Origin: Zea mays
Taxonomy: Eukaryota > Streptophyta > Magnoliopsida > Poales > Poaceae
Assembly (NCBI RefSeq): GCF_902167145.1
Contig: NC_050096.1
Coordinates: forward strand, 197,548,566-197,612,565
Length of the DNA stretch: 64,000 nt
Direction: 5' to 3'
In this document: positions 33,230-44,779 of the stretch, piece by piece
Position numbering within the stretch: the first letter of the stretch is position 1
Layout: the number at the start of each line of letters is the position of its first letter
Notes under the pieces: model-generated
The model's input: the letters and a program-made list of their open reading frames with translations, nothing else
Databases searched by the model: none
Told to the model about the DNA's origin: nothing
Translations under genes and position numbers: made by a program

Positions 33230-34383
33230 TGAAAGGATCACGATGCCCAAGAGGGGGGTGAATTGGGCTTTTCTAAAAATCAACACTAATTAAAAGCTAA
33301 GCAAGAGCTAAGCAAGAGCCCAACTTCACCCCAACAACTAGCACTAAGATAATAACACTAGAAATACAATAATGCTAAGACAATACTTCAAATACTTGCT
33401 AAACAAATACACAATGTAAAGTGCTTGAATTAAGTGCGGAATGTAAAGCAAGGTTTAGAAGACTCCTCCAATTCTTCCCGAGGTATCGAAGAGTCGGCAC
33501 TCTCCACTAGTCCTCGTTGGAGCACCCGCGCAAGGGTATCGCTCCCCCTTGGTCCTCGCAAGAACCAAGTGCTCACTACGAGATGATCCTTTGCCACTCC
33601 GGTGCGGTGGATCCCTCGAGACCGCTTACAAACTTGAGTCGGGTCACCAACAAGATCTTCACGGTGATCACCGAGCTCCCAACGCCACCAAGCCGTCTAG
33701 GTGATGCCGATCACCAAGAGTAACAAGTCGTAGACTTTCGCTTGACCAAGAGAAGCCTAATGCAAGTGGTGTGTGCTCTAGGTGGCTCTCGCTAGCGTTA
33801 ATGAGGAACAAATGTGGGATTAAGATTCTCTAATCTCCTCACTAGGCTTTTGGTGCTTGCAATGCTCTAGCAATGTGCTGGAATAAATGTGGGGTGCAAG
33901 ACATTGAATATGGTGGGTGGAAGGGGTATAAATAGCCCTCACCCACCAACTAGCCGTTGCAGGCATTTCACTGCGCACGGGCGCACCGGACAGTCCGGTG
34001 CGCCACCGGTGCGCCAACGGTTGTTTCCAATGGCTAGTTCTGACAGTTAGCCGTTGGACTCATGGCACACCGGACAGTGAACAGTCACTGTCCGGTGCAC
34101 ACCAGACAGTCCGGTGCACTGTCCGATGCGCCACTATAATTCATTTCTGAACCAGTCGCTCTCGGGTTTCGCTACACGGGGAGACCTTCCCCTGGGCTGG
34201 CCTGGTCCACCTGGCAGATGGTGCACTAGACAGTCCGATGCACACCGGACAGTCCGGTGCCCCAGGGCCAGAAACCCTACCTCTTGTTTTTCAGCTGATT
34301 TTCAAATCGGTTTTCGTTCTAACTTGTGAGTGAGTTCTAGAGTGACACCTAGCACTGTATGTGAGTGTGATTGTGCACCAACT
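33230..34383 (-). repeat. F 3' LTR, truncated
   Basis: Collinear with 36346-37500 of the 5' LTR. It ends abruptly after the GATTGTGCACCAAC segment, where the 5' LTR continues for another 315 bp. A TATA box (TATAAATA direction) lies near 33928-33936 and palindromes near 33980-34260. Confidence 0.88.
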
Positions 34384-36292
34384 CATTTTGGAGGTATTGA
34401 CCCTTGTTGAACTTTTGCACACTTGTTGAAAGATGTTCATTTTCACTCTTTAGTTTCTTGACCTCATTTTCAAGTCTTTCATTATCCACTGCCAACTCAT
34501 TGTTGAAATCATTGTTCTCAATAGCAACCTTTCCTCTAGTAGTTGCATCAGTCAAGTATTTCTTCAATTTTTGGTTGTCTAAAGTCAAGACTTCAACTTT
34601 TTCAGTCAATTCAGCATGTAGACTAGTTTGCTCTCCTTGACTCAAATCATCACATGAGGTTGCTACATCAATCTTAACAACAGGGTTAATAGCCTCATGT
34701 GTTTTGCAAGATAAAAGTTCATTTTCAACAAGAAGATTGTCATGATCGAATTTAATTTGAGTATAGTCTTCCTTGATTTTTACTAGTCTATCTTGCAACT
34801 CCCTATTAGCTTCATTTAGCTTGTCACATTTATCCTTAGCATCTTTTAGGGAGGTTGTGAGCTCATTTACAGTTGATGACATAGTTTTATTTTCTTCTCT
34901 CATTTCATCACTAGCTTTCATAACTATGTCATATTTGGCATTTAAAGATTTATTTTCATTTTTCAACCTATCACATTTAGCTTTTGACTTTCTAATGATT
35001 TGAGTATATTCTTTAAGTAAGTCAGCTAGCTCATCATATGAAGGTGAAGCAAATTCCTCATCACTATCACTATCATCAGTAATATCAATATCATTTTGTA
35101 CCTTCCGTTCACCCCTAGCCATGAGGCATAGGTGAGAAGTCGATGATGGCGATGGTGGTGGTGAAGAGAAGTCCCCGGCGATGGCGGCAACTTTTTCATC
35201 ATTCTCTTCTTCACTTGAAGAAGATCCACTTGATGACTCAATGTCGGTGAGCCAGTCACCAACAATATATGCCTTTCCATTTTTCTTCTTGTGGAACCTC
35301 TTTTGCTTCCCATCCTTCCTCTTGAAGAATTTCTTTTCCTTCTTTTCATCATCGTTGTCATCTTCTTTCTTGCCCTTGAACTTGTTCTTCTTGGGCTTGT
35401 TACATTGATGAGCAAGATGACCGAGCTCTCCACAGTTATAGCAATCCATCTCAGAAATGGGCTTTCTTTTGTTGGAAAAGAATTTCTTCTTTCTTGAATC
35501 AAATTTGATGCCTTCTCTGTTGAGCTTTTTCAACATCTTGGTGGTCTTCCTTACCATCAAGGCAATGTTAGCATCAAGGTCATCATCACTTGAGGACTCT
35601 TCCTCAACTTGTATTTTTGCTTTTCCTTTTCTTTCTTGATTTGCTTTGAGAGCCAAATCCTTTCTTTTGGAAGATGACTCATCTTTGTCGTTGATGTGCA
35701 TGTACATCTCATGAGCATTGATCTTTCCCAAAATCTGTGTAGGTGTGGTAACTGAAAGATCCATTTGATGTAGCACAGTGACAATGTGTCCATATTTGTC
35801 TATTGGGATGACACTGAGAATCTTCCTCACAACATCCGGTTGTGAGATTTGAGTAAGCCCCAATCCATTAACTTCCTCTACAAGAATATTGAGACGTGAG
35901 TACATGGCATTGGCATTTTCATTAGCAAGCATTTCAAAAGAATTTAACTTTCTCATGGCTATGTGATATCTCTCCTCACGCTCACTTCTAATTCCTTCAT
36001 GTACAGCACAAATGTCCATCCACAAATCATGAGCATTTTTATGATTTCTTACTCTATTGAACACATCTTTGCAAAGGCCTCTAAAAAGGGTGTTTTTGGC
36101 CTTAGCATTCCATTTCTCATAATTAAACTCATCACCTACAAGATTTGTGCGATCTCTAGGTTCGGGGAATCCTTGTGTGGCGGCTTTATAGACACCAATG
36201 TCTATAGCCTCTAAATATGCTTCCATACGAATTTTCCAATAAGGAAAATCGTCACCATCAAAAACGGGAGGAGGTCCATCCCCACCGGACAT
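34384..36292 (-). pseudogene. F gag, nearly full length, C-terminus lost
   Basis: The frame starts MSGGDGPPPVFDGDDFPYWK at 36292 and is open for 647 residues to 34349. The last dozen come from LTR sequence. A DUF4219-like N-terminus (PYWKIRMEAYLEA) is followed by a UBN2-like core at about residues 60-215. The zinc knuckle CYNCGELGHLAHQC follows at about 281-294. Lysine-rich, acidic-serine and long coiled-coil regions (about 400-630) follow. The gag type differs from those of the Opie- and Ji-like elements. It could still yield a particle-type protein, but the natural C-terminus and pol are gone. Confidence 0.82.
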
Positions 36293-36345
36293 CGTAACTC
36301 TTAGCGGTTAAGCTAATCTAAGAGCAACAAGGCTCTGATACCAAT

Positions 36346-37815
36346 TGAAAGGATCACGATGCCCAAGAGGGGTGAATTGGGCTTTTCTAAAAATCAACAC
36401 TAATTAAAAGTTAAGCAAGAGCCCAACTTCACCCCAACAACTAGCACTAAGATAATAACACTAGAAATACAATAATGCTAAGACAATACTTCAAATACTT
36501 GCTAAACAAATACACAATGTAAAGTGCTTGAATTAAGTGTGGAATGTAAAGCAAGGTTTAGAAGACTCCTCCAATTTTTCCCGAGGTATCGAAGAATCGG
36601 CACTCTCCACTAGTCCTCGTTGGAGCACCCGCGCAAGGGTATCGCTCCCCCTTGGTCCTCGCAAGAACCAAGTGCTCACTACGAGATGATCCTTTGCCAC
36701 TCCGGCGCGGTGGATTCCTCGAGACCGCTTACAAACTTGAGTCGGGTCACCAACAAGATCTTCACGGTGATCACCGAGCTCCCAACGCCACCAAGCCGTC
36801 TAGGTAATGCCGATCACCAAGAGTAACAAGTCGTAGACTTTCGCTTGACCAAGAGAAGCCTAATACAAGTGGTGTGTGCTCTAGGTGGCTCTCGCTAGCG
36901 CTAATGAGGAACAAATGCGGGATTAAGATTTTCTAATCTCCTCACTAGGCTTTTGGTGCTTGCAATGCTCTAGCAATGTGCTGGAATAAATGTGGGGTGC
37001 AAGACATTGAATATGGTGGGTGGAAGGGGTATAAATAGCCCTCACCCACCAACTAGCCGTTGCAGGCATTTCACTGCGCACGGGCGCACCGGACTGTCCG
37101 GTGCGCCACCGGTGCGCCACCGGTCGTTTCCAACGGCTAGTTCTGACAGTTAGCCGTTGGACTCATGGCACACCGGACAGTGAACAGTCACTGTCCGGTG
37201 CACACCAGACAGTCTGGTGCACTGTCCGGTGCACTGTCCGGTGCGCCACTATAATTCATTTCTGAACCAGTCGCGCTCGGGTTTTGCTGCACGGGGAGAC
37301 CTTCCCCTGGGCTGGCCTGGCCCACCTGACAGATGTTGCACCGGACAGTCCGGTGCACACCGGACAGTCCGGTGCCCCAGGGCCAGAAACCCTACCTCTA
37401 GTTTTTCAGCTGATTTTCAAATCGGTTTTCGTTCTAACTTGTGAGTGAGTTCTAGAGTGACACCTAGCACTGTATGTGAGTGTGATTGTGCACCAACACT
37501 ACACTAGAACTCTCTTGGTCAAACTACTCATCGACAACTCCTCTTTATAGTACGACTAAAAGAGAATAAAAGACCTAACTAAATCACGAGTGTCCACATC
37601 TCCTTGACACTCGGACTCCGTAGTCCTTCACCTTTTGTTTCGTCGTTTTAGCCGTCGCTTCGAGTTCTTTTCTCCGGGATTGTTTTCACCGTTGTAGTAC
37701 TTCTACCTGTAATGCGACCTAACTTACCATTTGTCTCTGCAAAACACACGTTAGTCACATATAACATTACGTTGTCATTAATCACTAAAACCAACCAGGG
37801 GACTAGATGCTTTCA
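36346..37815 (-). repeat. F 5' LTR (1470 bp)
   Basis: Minus strand from TGAAAGCATCTAGTCCCC at 37815 to GGCATCGTGATCCTTTCA at 36346. The primer binding site ATTGGTATCAGAGCC is at about 36331-36345. Palindromic units lie at about 37085-37375. TATAC follows at 37816-37820. Confidence 0.9.
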
Positions 37816-38792
37816 TATACGAGATACCCGACTGGACGTAGGGGCTTTGGGTCGGAACTAATATAAAAATCTTGTGTCTCTCTTATACGCCATCCGCACT
37901 AGACGCGTGAAGCACTAATCACTAGCCGATATTTTCAGATAACCGACAGACACGCAAATGAAAATATTAATGTCCTTCAAGATAATAAAAAAACATCACA
38001 AGATAAAGACGTCCAAGACCTCTCCAAGTGTTTGATGGAAGAAATATTTACTGTTTAGAATGTACGCTTGCAACATACTTTGTATAACTATTGCAATATA
38101 AGCAACGTCCATATAAATGACTTACAACATACCTGTGAAATACTTAAAACGTATATTTGCAACATGTGCTTTCAGCGCAATATCTCCTTGCTGCTTGGTG
38201 AATGGGGGCAAATTTGCAATCTGGATGAAGTACTGGTAGAGTTATCGATATAATTCCAGAATTAAGTTGAGAAAGCGCTGAGAAACAAACAAAACCTCCT
38301 CGATCGGTAGCGCATGCACATGAAACGTCCTCTAAACAACTCAAACTGGCAACGAACCACGTGAGAACAAGGTTTCACATGTAATGCATGTGCATGCCCC
38401 TCCGTCTCTCTATATATACTCTATATATATAGAAAGAGAGAGACCTTCCTGTGGCCGCGCGAGGACGACAACATCGTCGACCGCTACCCACCTTCTTCCC
38501 CATTCGCCTTCCCTCCATCATTCCTTGGATTGTAACCAGCTTGTCAATTCGTACATTTCATCCTTAAAGGTAACCCGGCCGTCGCATTTCTGGCTTTCCA
38601 TGCTCTTGAATTCGTATGCAATTTTGTTTGAAACTCCTCATTTTTTATCTTAAGATAATGATAATGATACGTGGCGCGCTCTTGTTTGCATTTGAGAAAA
38701 CTATGTAATTTATTGTCTACTATTTTATCCGATGAAATCAAAGCGTCTTTGTGAAGAACACATGCCCTAAACGACAAATCTCGCTCTTCTTA
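37816..38792. other. Intergenic, no gene recognised
   Basis: After the right TATAC copy, about 140 bp resemble eroded LTR sequence. About 38040-38260 contains repeated GCAACATAC-type phrases, probably an old dispersed repeat. At 38407-38448 a near-perfect inverted repeat (CTCTCTATATATA around a short centre) could act as a TATA-rich promoter or form a hairpin. No open frame here is convincing. Confidence 0.4.
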
Positions 38793-38970
38793 GAGTATGT
38801 TTGGACCACCCAGTTTTATTAAAAAAACTGGTTTATAAAAACTAAGGTGGTTTCAAACATATCAGTTTATACCTTAATTTATATAAATTAAATTCACAGT
38901 TTATTAAAAATCAAAAAGCTAATCTCTTCTAGCTAAAAAAAAACTGGTTGTGTTGCTTCCAAACAGGACC
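38793..38970. mobile_element. Tourist-like MITE (178 bp, TTA duplication)
   Basis: Ends GAGTATGTTTGGA and TCCAAACAGGACC form imperfect inverted repeats, and TTA flanks both sides (38790-38792 and 38971-38973). The interior is AT-rich and partly self-complementary (ACTGGTT and its complement). A 3 bp TTA duplication is typical of PIF/Harbinger (Tourist) MITEs. It lies about 160 bp upstream of the next start codon, inside the presumed promoter. Confidence 0.7.
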
Positions 38971-38997
38971 TTAATACAAGCAGCTAGTATCGATGCA

Positions 38998-39003
38998 TAT
39001 ATA
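38998..39003 (+). promoter_or_regulatory. Candidate TATA box
   Basis: TATATA lies in the context GCATATATAGGCACAG, about 130 bp before the ATG at 39131. This is a plausible core promoter for the downstream single-exon gene, with transcription starting near 39030. Confidence 0.45.
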
Positions 39004-39130
39004 GGCACAGGGCAGTTTCTATAATTGACGCAGGACGTTTTGGTTATAAAGGTGACGAGCGAGGAGAGGAAGAACCAAGAGCAAGAAGAGCCAGCCAGAC
39101 GCCCAGCCCAGACATAACAAGCCGGCAATA

Positions 39131-39937
39131 ATGGAGGAGAAGAAGGACCTGCTCCGCAAGCTGACGATCGTGTCGATCCCGTTCGTGTTCGTGGCGATCC
39201 CGTCGGTGGTGATCATCGTGGGCATGCTGTCACCGCACGCGGCGGAGCCCCGGGCGGGGTCGTCGTCGTCGGGGGCGGCGGAGGCGGCGCCGGGGCAGAA
39301 CCACTCGGTGTCGATGCTGAGCACGATGACGGGGGGGCAGATGATCCTGAGCTGCCGCGCCGCCTTCTCGGGCAACTGGGAGTACTTCCACTACTTCATC
39401 CTGGACCCGTACAAGCCGCAGCGGGCCTTCTTCCAGCCGCAGGCCGACCCCTACATCCTCTTCTGCAAGTGGGGGTACATGGGCAACTTCCTCCAGGACG
39501 TCGTCGTCTTCAACAGCTCCGCCGCGTGGGCGCCGCGCTGCCGCGTCGACAACGGCGGATGCCGATACCTCTTCCAGGACGCCCACATGTTCCTCATCAC
39601 CGGGAAGCACGGCGGCGACACCGAGGCACACAGGGTGAAGGTGGAGGAGACGACTGAGGAACAGCAGACGCCTGCACCTGCTGGTCCGGGGCCGGCTCCG
39701 GGTCCTGGTCCAGGTCCGAGTCCGGTTCCCGTTCCGGCTCCGGCACTAGTTCCGTCCCTGGCTCCGTCTCCGGCCTCCCACCAGCAGCGGCAGGAGAAGA
39801 CGCTGATCGGGGACGTGCTGCTCAGGGAGTGCAGACACTTGCTTGGCATGTTCCCCACCATGTGCCGGAGAAAGCCACACAGCCACCCGTACGTCGGAAA
39901 AATCATCGGCCGGTGGCGGTGGTGGTTCAACTACTAG
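39131..39937 (+). CDS. Membrane-anchored, proline-rich-tailed protein (268 aa), possibly S1-like
   Basis: Single exon, GC-rich, with a clean ATG in an ATAATGG context. Residues 1-10 are basic, and residues 11-33 are a hydrophobic signal anchor or signal peptide. A compact domain at about 65-175 contains spaced cysteines (ILSC, LFCKWGY, CRVDNGGC). It is followed by the HMFLITG segment. Residues 182-225 are a proline-rich run of PGP and PVP repeats like arabinogalactan or extensin linkers. The C-terminus is basic and aromatic (GRWRWWFNY). The cysteine spacing faintly recalls the plant self-incompatibility S1-like family, but that is a guess. It converges on the GDT1-like gene, 350 bp apart end to end. 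Confidence 0.65.
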   Translation: MEEKKDLLRKLTIVSIPFVFVAIPSVVIIVGMLSPHAAEPRAGSSSSGAAEAAPGQNHSVSMLSTMTGGQMILSCRAAFSGNWEYFHYFILDPYKPQRAFFQPQADPYILFCKWGYMGNFLQDVVVFNSSAAWAPRCRVDNGGCRYLFQDAHMFLITGKHGGDTEAHRVKVEETTEEQQTPAPAGPGPAPGPGPGPSPVPVPAPALVPSLAPSPASHQQRQEKTLIGDVLLRECRHLLGMFPTMCRRKPHSHPYVGKIIGRWRWWFNY

Positions 39938-40033
39938 TACTACCTGGCTTGCAGCTTGCCATCGGCGTTGGTGCATACGCGCTGCACGCAGGAAACGAAA
40001 TGGTATAAACACGATGTGTATATACAGGTTACA

Positions 40034-40115
40034 TTTTTGAATTCGTGACAAAGGCTCTTCCGTCTGTTTTTGAATTCGTGACAAAAAGCTCTTCCGTCTG
40101 TTTTTGAATCCATGA
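40034..40115 (+). repeat. Short tandem repeat, 33-34 bp x 2.4
   Basis: The unit TTTTTGAATTCGTGACAAAG plus CTCTTCCGTCTG occurs at 40034-40066 and 40067-40100, with a partial third copy. It lies in the presumed 3' untranslated region of the 39131 gene. Confidence 0.8.
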
Positions 40116-40284
40116 CATGACTTGTATGGTATACATTGGCAATGATCGTATATATCCCTACCTACTACACATATCCATGTATGCTTTACTAGTACAGGAA
40201 AAAAAATGCCGCAGGACAAGGGTCACTGGATCAATGAGGAAGCTGGCCAAGAAACAAATAGGGGGCTCGCATGACAGGGTGGTA

Positions 40285-43230
40285 CTACAATGGCGGGTAG
40301 AAATACGACGAAAGAGAGAACCCAAGGAAGAGGAGGCCTCCGACGGTGGCGACCGTGCCCTGAGATATCTTGGAGGCCAGCATGCTGCCGCCCACCACCG
40401 CGATCGACGTGCAGATGGTGTGCCCCAAGGTCGCTCCCGTAGCGACTCCGACCGCGTTCTTGTGGGTCGCCAGCTGCATTGAGGACGACCATGCTTCGAG
40501 TTCGGTTATGGAGGTTGGATGAGCAAGAAAGAGAGCTGGAAAATCCAGTTTGAAGAGGGAGAATTGAACCGTACCGCTATTGTAGCTATCTGACTTCGGT
40601 CGCCCCACTCCGCCAAGAAGGTCAACACAAATGACTGGAAATCGAAAGTCAAATACGTCATACAGAAAGCGAGGGATACACTTGGCACTGCTGCAGCATC
40701 ATACAGGAAGCTAGTGTTAACAGAAACATGCAGTGTCAGAAAGGATTCTACATCCTCGGAAAGAAGGCAAATGATAGCACAAGATCTCACAATCCATCAC
40801 AAAGTCAGAAGCCTGTAAATGCAGGTTTCAGAGAGAAAAAAAAAGTGTAGATGAGGAGAAAGGCAAGGGGGGACCTACCTCCAGGAAAATAGGAGTGCAG
40901 AATCTCGAGAAAACACGTCGAAATGTTGACTTCCCTTGGCCTGCTTCCAGCTTTTCCTCTACCTGTATATGTCAAGGAACAAAAGATGCGTAGTCTGAAA
41001 AAGGAACATGACAAATAACAGTCTACTGACAACCAATGGGCAGCCTGAAGTCTGAACAATGAGGTGCTGTAATAACTCTGGACACAAGCAGCTAAATATC
41101 ATATTTCAAGCACAGGCATATCCTACGAACATTGTAACCGGTCTGATGCTTAGCATGGAAAAATGTGAACAATTTGATGTAAGAAAAATCCACATACCTC
41201 TTCTATTTCCTTCTTCTGTGATGCCTTGGAATCTGACCTCCAAGCGATGTACAGGAGCCGTAGCCCAAAAAATGCATAGAGGACTGAAGCACAAAACAAC
41301 AAAAGAGAAGATATCAGATTGCGCTGCTACTCGTAAATGCTATAGAACTGATATGACATCAAGATTGTTACAATATCTTAAGAATCACAAGTTTCAGAAT
41401 ATTCATGTCCAAATGGTACATATACATCGATAAGACCTTGGAAGGCCATTAGTTGCACAAACAAGCAGCAAATGTCCTTTCTTGGCCCAAGTTACTAAAA
41501 TTTGGATTTTTCTTATGATTACTGTCATTGGACGAAGCAGCCTCTCCGCATTTGTGACAGGAAGGCTTGCATCGGTTTACCCTTTCCTCATATTCCATTC
41601 ATGTGGGAGCCTCCGACAATAGATCTGCCCTTTTTATTACTGTCCTTGGGTAATGGAACAATCTAGCAAATGATTGCACCCACTACAATTATATACAAGC
41701 ATTGACTTTGAAGCATACATATCTACTCCCTCCGTCCCACTATATAAGGCATAATCACCTCTAATTCAAAGACTAACAAATGTATTTAATTCTCTCTATA
41801 CTACTACATCGATGTATGCATATATATAGAGAGCACGCCTTAGGGCGTCTGCAATAGCTGTCTCAAATAGCTAGCTGATGTGGAGCTGAGATAAGAATAA
41901 AAATAGTAATTTATCTTACCACTAGTACATGGCCCCACACGTAATACACTCAGTTTCTTAGAATACGTGAAATCTCCTATCTATTTGCTCGTCGCTAGCT
42001 ATTCTTGTTTTCCCTGCATTTTTCTATCCACATAAGAAAGAGAGTGAATCTAGCCAGTGAAATAGCTAGCCATTGGAGTCGCCCTTATATTATGGGACTA
42101 GAATAAAAAGTGTAGCACCTAAACTCTGATCTGATTAGATGCAGATATGTCACATCTAGTGTACCACTTCAGCTACTTGAAGGTCAAGTAGTCATCGGTG
42201 TTAGTGGTTAATATGTTTATCAGTGCTTCAATTGGGGCCATCCATCTGTTACCCTGATTTGATCCCCAACCACTAGGATCTCTAAACATTGGATCACCTT
42301 TATCAATAGTACACAATAAGGTGACATTCAGATAAGCCATACCTGTCGCCGCGCTGTTAGTGTGCTTCCTCGATATCAAATTCGGAACAATCCTGCCTAG
42401 TCCAGTAGACAGCACCTAAGAATGCAACACCACGGAGGCACAGAAGGATCAGTCATACTAGCAAGTACTAGCAGCTTCGTTTTTCTTCCCCCAAACAGAG
42501 CTGCCAAAAGCTTCAGTGGAGCATGTAACCTACCGTCATAACTACAAGCGCCGACAGTGCGCCCGAGAGCACCGTCGACTTGGGGTGCCGCATCGCCATC
42601 AGCGCCGCGATGATGAACGTCTCATCGCCAATCTTCACCCCGGAGATGACACACAGACATTCAGAGATAGGTTATGATTTACCAAGGCTTGGAGGGCGCG
42701 TATATACGCGCGGCAGAAGCAAACACACGAACTGCGGGTGGCCCGGAAGGCCGGTAGCCACACCTCGCTGACGACGATCATGGACAGGCTGGCGAAGAAG
42801 GCGTCGAGGAGCCCCAGCCCCGTGTCGTGCGCCCCGGCCGCGGCCCCGCGCACCGTGTGGTGGAGGAACATCTGGGAAGCAGAGCACACGGGAGGCGCGT
42901 TCAGTGACAGAGCAACCTAGTCCTCTCTCATACAGTCAAGTCAGAGCCGAGGCACGCAGCGTGCTCACCTTGGTGCGGCGGTCCAGGCGGTCGGCGCCGA
43001 CGCCAGTGCCATTCCCGGCAGCGCCATTAGCATCCTGACAGCAGAAACGCAGAGAGCCGGAGCGTGAGACCGCCGGAGCCGAGCCTTGCTGGACTCCAGG
43101 GAAACGGGCGAAGCACGTGGGACGCGGTTGGAAACGCTCTCACCTGGTCGGCGGCGGAGACGGGGGCGGGGACGGAGAGGGCGAGGAGGAGGACAAGTGC
43201 GGCGGCGGCGGCGACGGCGCGTATATGCAT
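40285..43230 (-). CDS. GDT1-like (UPF0016) cation transporter, nine exons, 283 aa
   Basis: Exons on the minus strand are 43144-43230, 42969-43034, 42764-42871, 42534-42632, 42343-42415, 41198-41283, 40879-40962, 40575-40634 and 40285-40473. All introns are GT-AG and phases join without a break, giving 852 bp. The family moves Mn2+/Ca2+ with protons. Members with a signal peptide act in the Golgi or secretory system. Seen here: signal peptide at residues 1-27, and two family motifs, SEIGDET at the exon 3/4 join and AEWGDRS in exon 8. About six membrane spans are present, as is the family-typical C-terminus (ATHKNAVGVATGATLGH then SYFYPPL). Length fits plant members. The exon 4 acceptor has a weak pyrimidine tract. 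It looks functional. Confidence 0.93.
41726..42105. mobile_element. Stowaway-like MITE in GDT1-like intron 5, split by another MITE
   Basis: Starts CTCCCTCCGTCCCAC at 41726 after TA, the classic grass Stowaway terminus. After the inner MITE (41843-42084) the right end resumes TATTATGGGAC, then decays, so the right boundary is approximate. It lies in intron 5 of the GDT1-like gene (41284-42342). Confidence 0.6.
41843..42084. mobile_element. Tourist-like MITE nested in the Stowaway-like MITE (242 bp)
   Basis: Ends GGGCGTCTGCAATAGCT and AGCTAGCCATTGGAGTCGCCC are imperfect inverted repeats. TTA flanks both sides (41840-41842 and 42085-42087). This fits PIF/Harbinger Tourist-type insertion into a TTA within the outer MITE. 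Confidence 0.8.
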
Positions 43231-44163
43231 CGCAGCGGAGCGGAAGGCGACGCTAGATCCGCGCGTGCAGCAGTCTGGGCGGGGAGCTGTCGGCGCGGCG
43301 GGACAGGACGGTGCCGGGATCTCGGAGGAGAGGAGAGCAGCGGGGGCAGCCAGCCGGGCGACCCGCGTGCGCTCGGGATGGCCGAGGAGTTAAAAAGGAA
43401 CGGAAAAGAGGGGTCCAGCCCAACCCAAACCCAAGGTGGACCTGCGGCTGATCAGCGCGTGGCCCCTGCCCGTTCCGCGTTTCCTTCCCGGATCCCGTGC
43501 CGTTCGTTGTCCAGCCTGCAAACCGACGGCCCGACGCGCCGATTGGCGATTGCACTCAGCCTCCACTTCTCTCTCTTCTTGTAGGTAAAAATTTCAGCCT
43601 CGGTTTAGGATTTAGGAACACGAGAGCCCTTGACGAAGAAAAAGCGTAGAATTCCGGTGCCTCGTCGAGCACTTGAATTGAGTTGGGGTACGCCAACCCC
43701 TGCCGAACTTGCTACTCTACGGATTCTTTCTCCTTTATTTCTGCACCACTCTGACGTCTCCGTTAGGTCAGATATCACGTAGCGACGTTGACGCACGTGA
43801 GCACCAGCGACGAATCCGGGTCCGGCGATGGTCGCTCCCAAGTCCCAAGCTACCGCAACGTCAACGAGAAAAGACTTGGGTATTTGGGCACGTCTTTGCT
43901 CCTGCTTGGAGTGCGAAATGGATCCCCCAAACTATGCTGATCCGTCGATCCCGTGCCAAAAAAACGGCATTTTGATTTCCCGCACAGCATCCTTTGTCCC
44001 AGCAACTGACTTGACTGATAAAAGGACACGGCGAACCAGCTCCTACCGTGTCCGAAGGAATCACATGTAGATATAACTCAACCAAAGAGGCTGTCATACA
44101 AAGGTACAACACACTATAATACACCTCTTTATCCTTGCAATTGACTTGGCTAAATAAAGAGAT
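43231..44163. other. Promoter side of the GDT1-like gene and intergenic sequence
   Basis: 43231-43600 is GC-rich and is the presumed 5' UTR and promoter of the minus-strand GDT1-like gene. No convincing TATA box is seen. The rest to 44163 holds no gene I can support. One member of a direct repeat pair lies at about 44028-44105. Confidence 0.4.
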
Positions 44164-44390
44164 GTTTGTTTGGGATTATAATTTGTCTAGATTATATAAT
44201 CCAACAAATTTTGAACGAACATTCGTTCAAAATTTGTTGGATTATATAATCTGAGCAGAATATAATCCCAAACAAATACCCCTAAGAATACTCTGCAAAC
44301 AAAGTTACAAAGACACGGCAAAACAGCTCCAGTTCTTACCGTGCCCGAAGGAATCACATTCACGTGATTTTTCAACTACAGAGTCTGTCA
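44028..44390. repeat. Diverged direct repeat pair flanking a foldback MITE
   Basis: About 44028-44105 and 44310-44390 share the order ACACGGC, CAGCTCC, TACCGTG, CCGAAGGAATCACAT and CTGTCAT with mismatches and gaps. The pair flanks the foldback element at 44164-44282. It may be an old local duplication. Confidence 0.55.
44164..44282. mobile_element. Foldback MITE (about 119 bp)
   Basis: An almost perfect inverted repeat. The left arm contains TTTGTTTGGGATTATA and ATTATATAATCCAACAAATT; the right arm carries their complements. The arms meet near 44221 at GAACGAACATTCGTTC. The family and the duplication are not clear. It lies just downstream of the 75-residue gene. Confidence 0.7.
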
Positions 44391-44779
44391 TGAAAAAGCA
44401 CAAAAATCTGTAATCTGGAAATAACCTCTGAAGTCATACCGCAGTGACCTTGTCTTCCAGCAAGCATTATCTGTCAACTATTACAAACACTGGATGCCAC
44501 TTAGAACTGCACTTATATCATATGATCATCTCGCCGAGCTCATTGGACTTCACAACACATAAACAGCGTGAACGATAACTGCCGGCATTAGCCTCAGTAT
44601 CACACATACCAATATTAAAATGACTAGCTAAATATATTCATCGTCACCGAAGAGAATCCTCTAACTAATCATAAAACATGCTCCTGATAACAGGGCTTCA
44701 AAGAGTACTTGCAACACAACTCAAAGAAAAGACCAGGCTAGTAGGCTACAACTTATACACATATGTAGTTCTGTACTCC

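Larger units (their letters stand above)
33230..37815 (-). mobile_element. F: third Sirevirus-like family, gag only, pol deleted
   Basis: Minus-strand order is 5' LTR 36346-37815, primer binding site, gag 34384-36292 and truncated 3' LTR 33230-34383. TATAC flanks both outer ends (33225-33229, 37816-37820), so the deletion happened after insertion or the element inserted in this form. The join near 34383 fuses the gag C-terminus to the interior of the 3' LTR, removing all of pol and about 315 bp of LTR. The LTR starts TGAAAGCATCTAGTCCCC and carries the CACCGGACAGTCCGGTG palindromes, which places it near the other Sireviruses. Confidence 0.9.

Noticed and set aside
34349..34383. Natural C-terminus of F gag
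   Set aside because: The last codons are LTR sequence identical to 37480-37496 on the other LTR, so the stop is fortuitous.
39230..39930. Minus-strand open frames opposite the 39131 gene
   Set aside because: GC-rich shadows of the plus-strand coding region, without recognisable domains.
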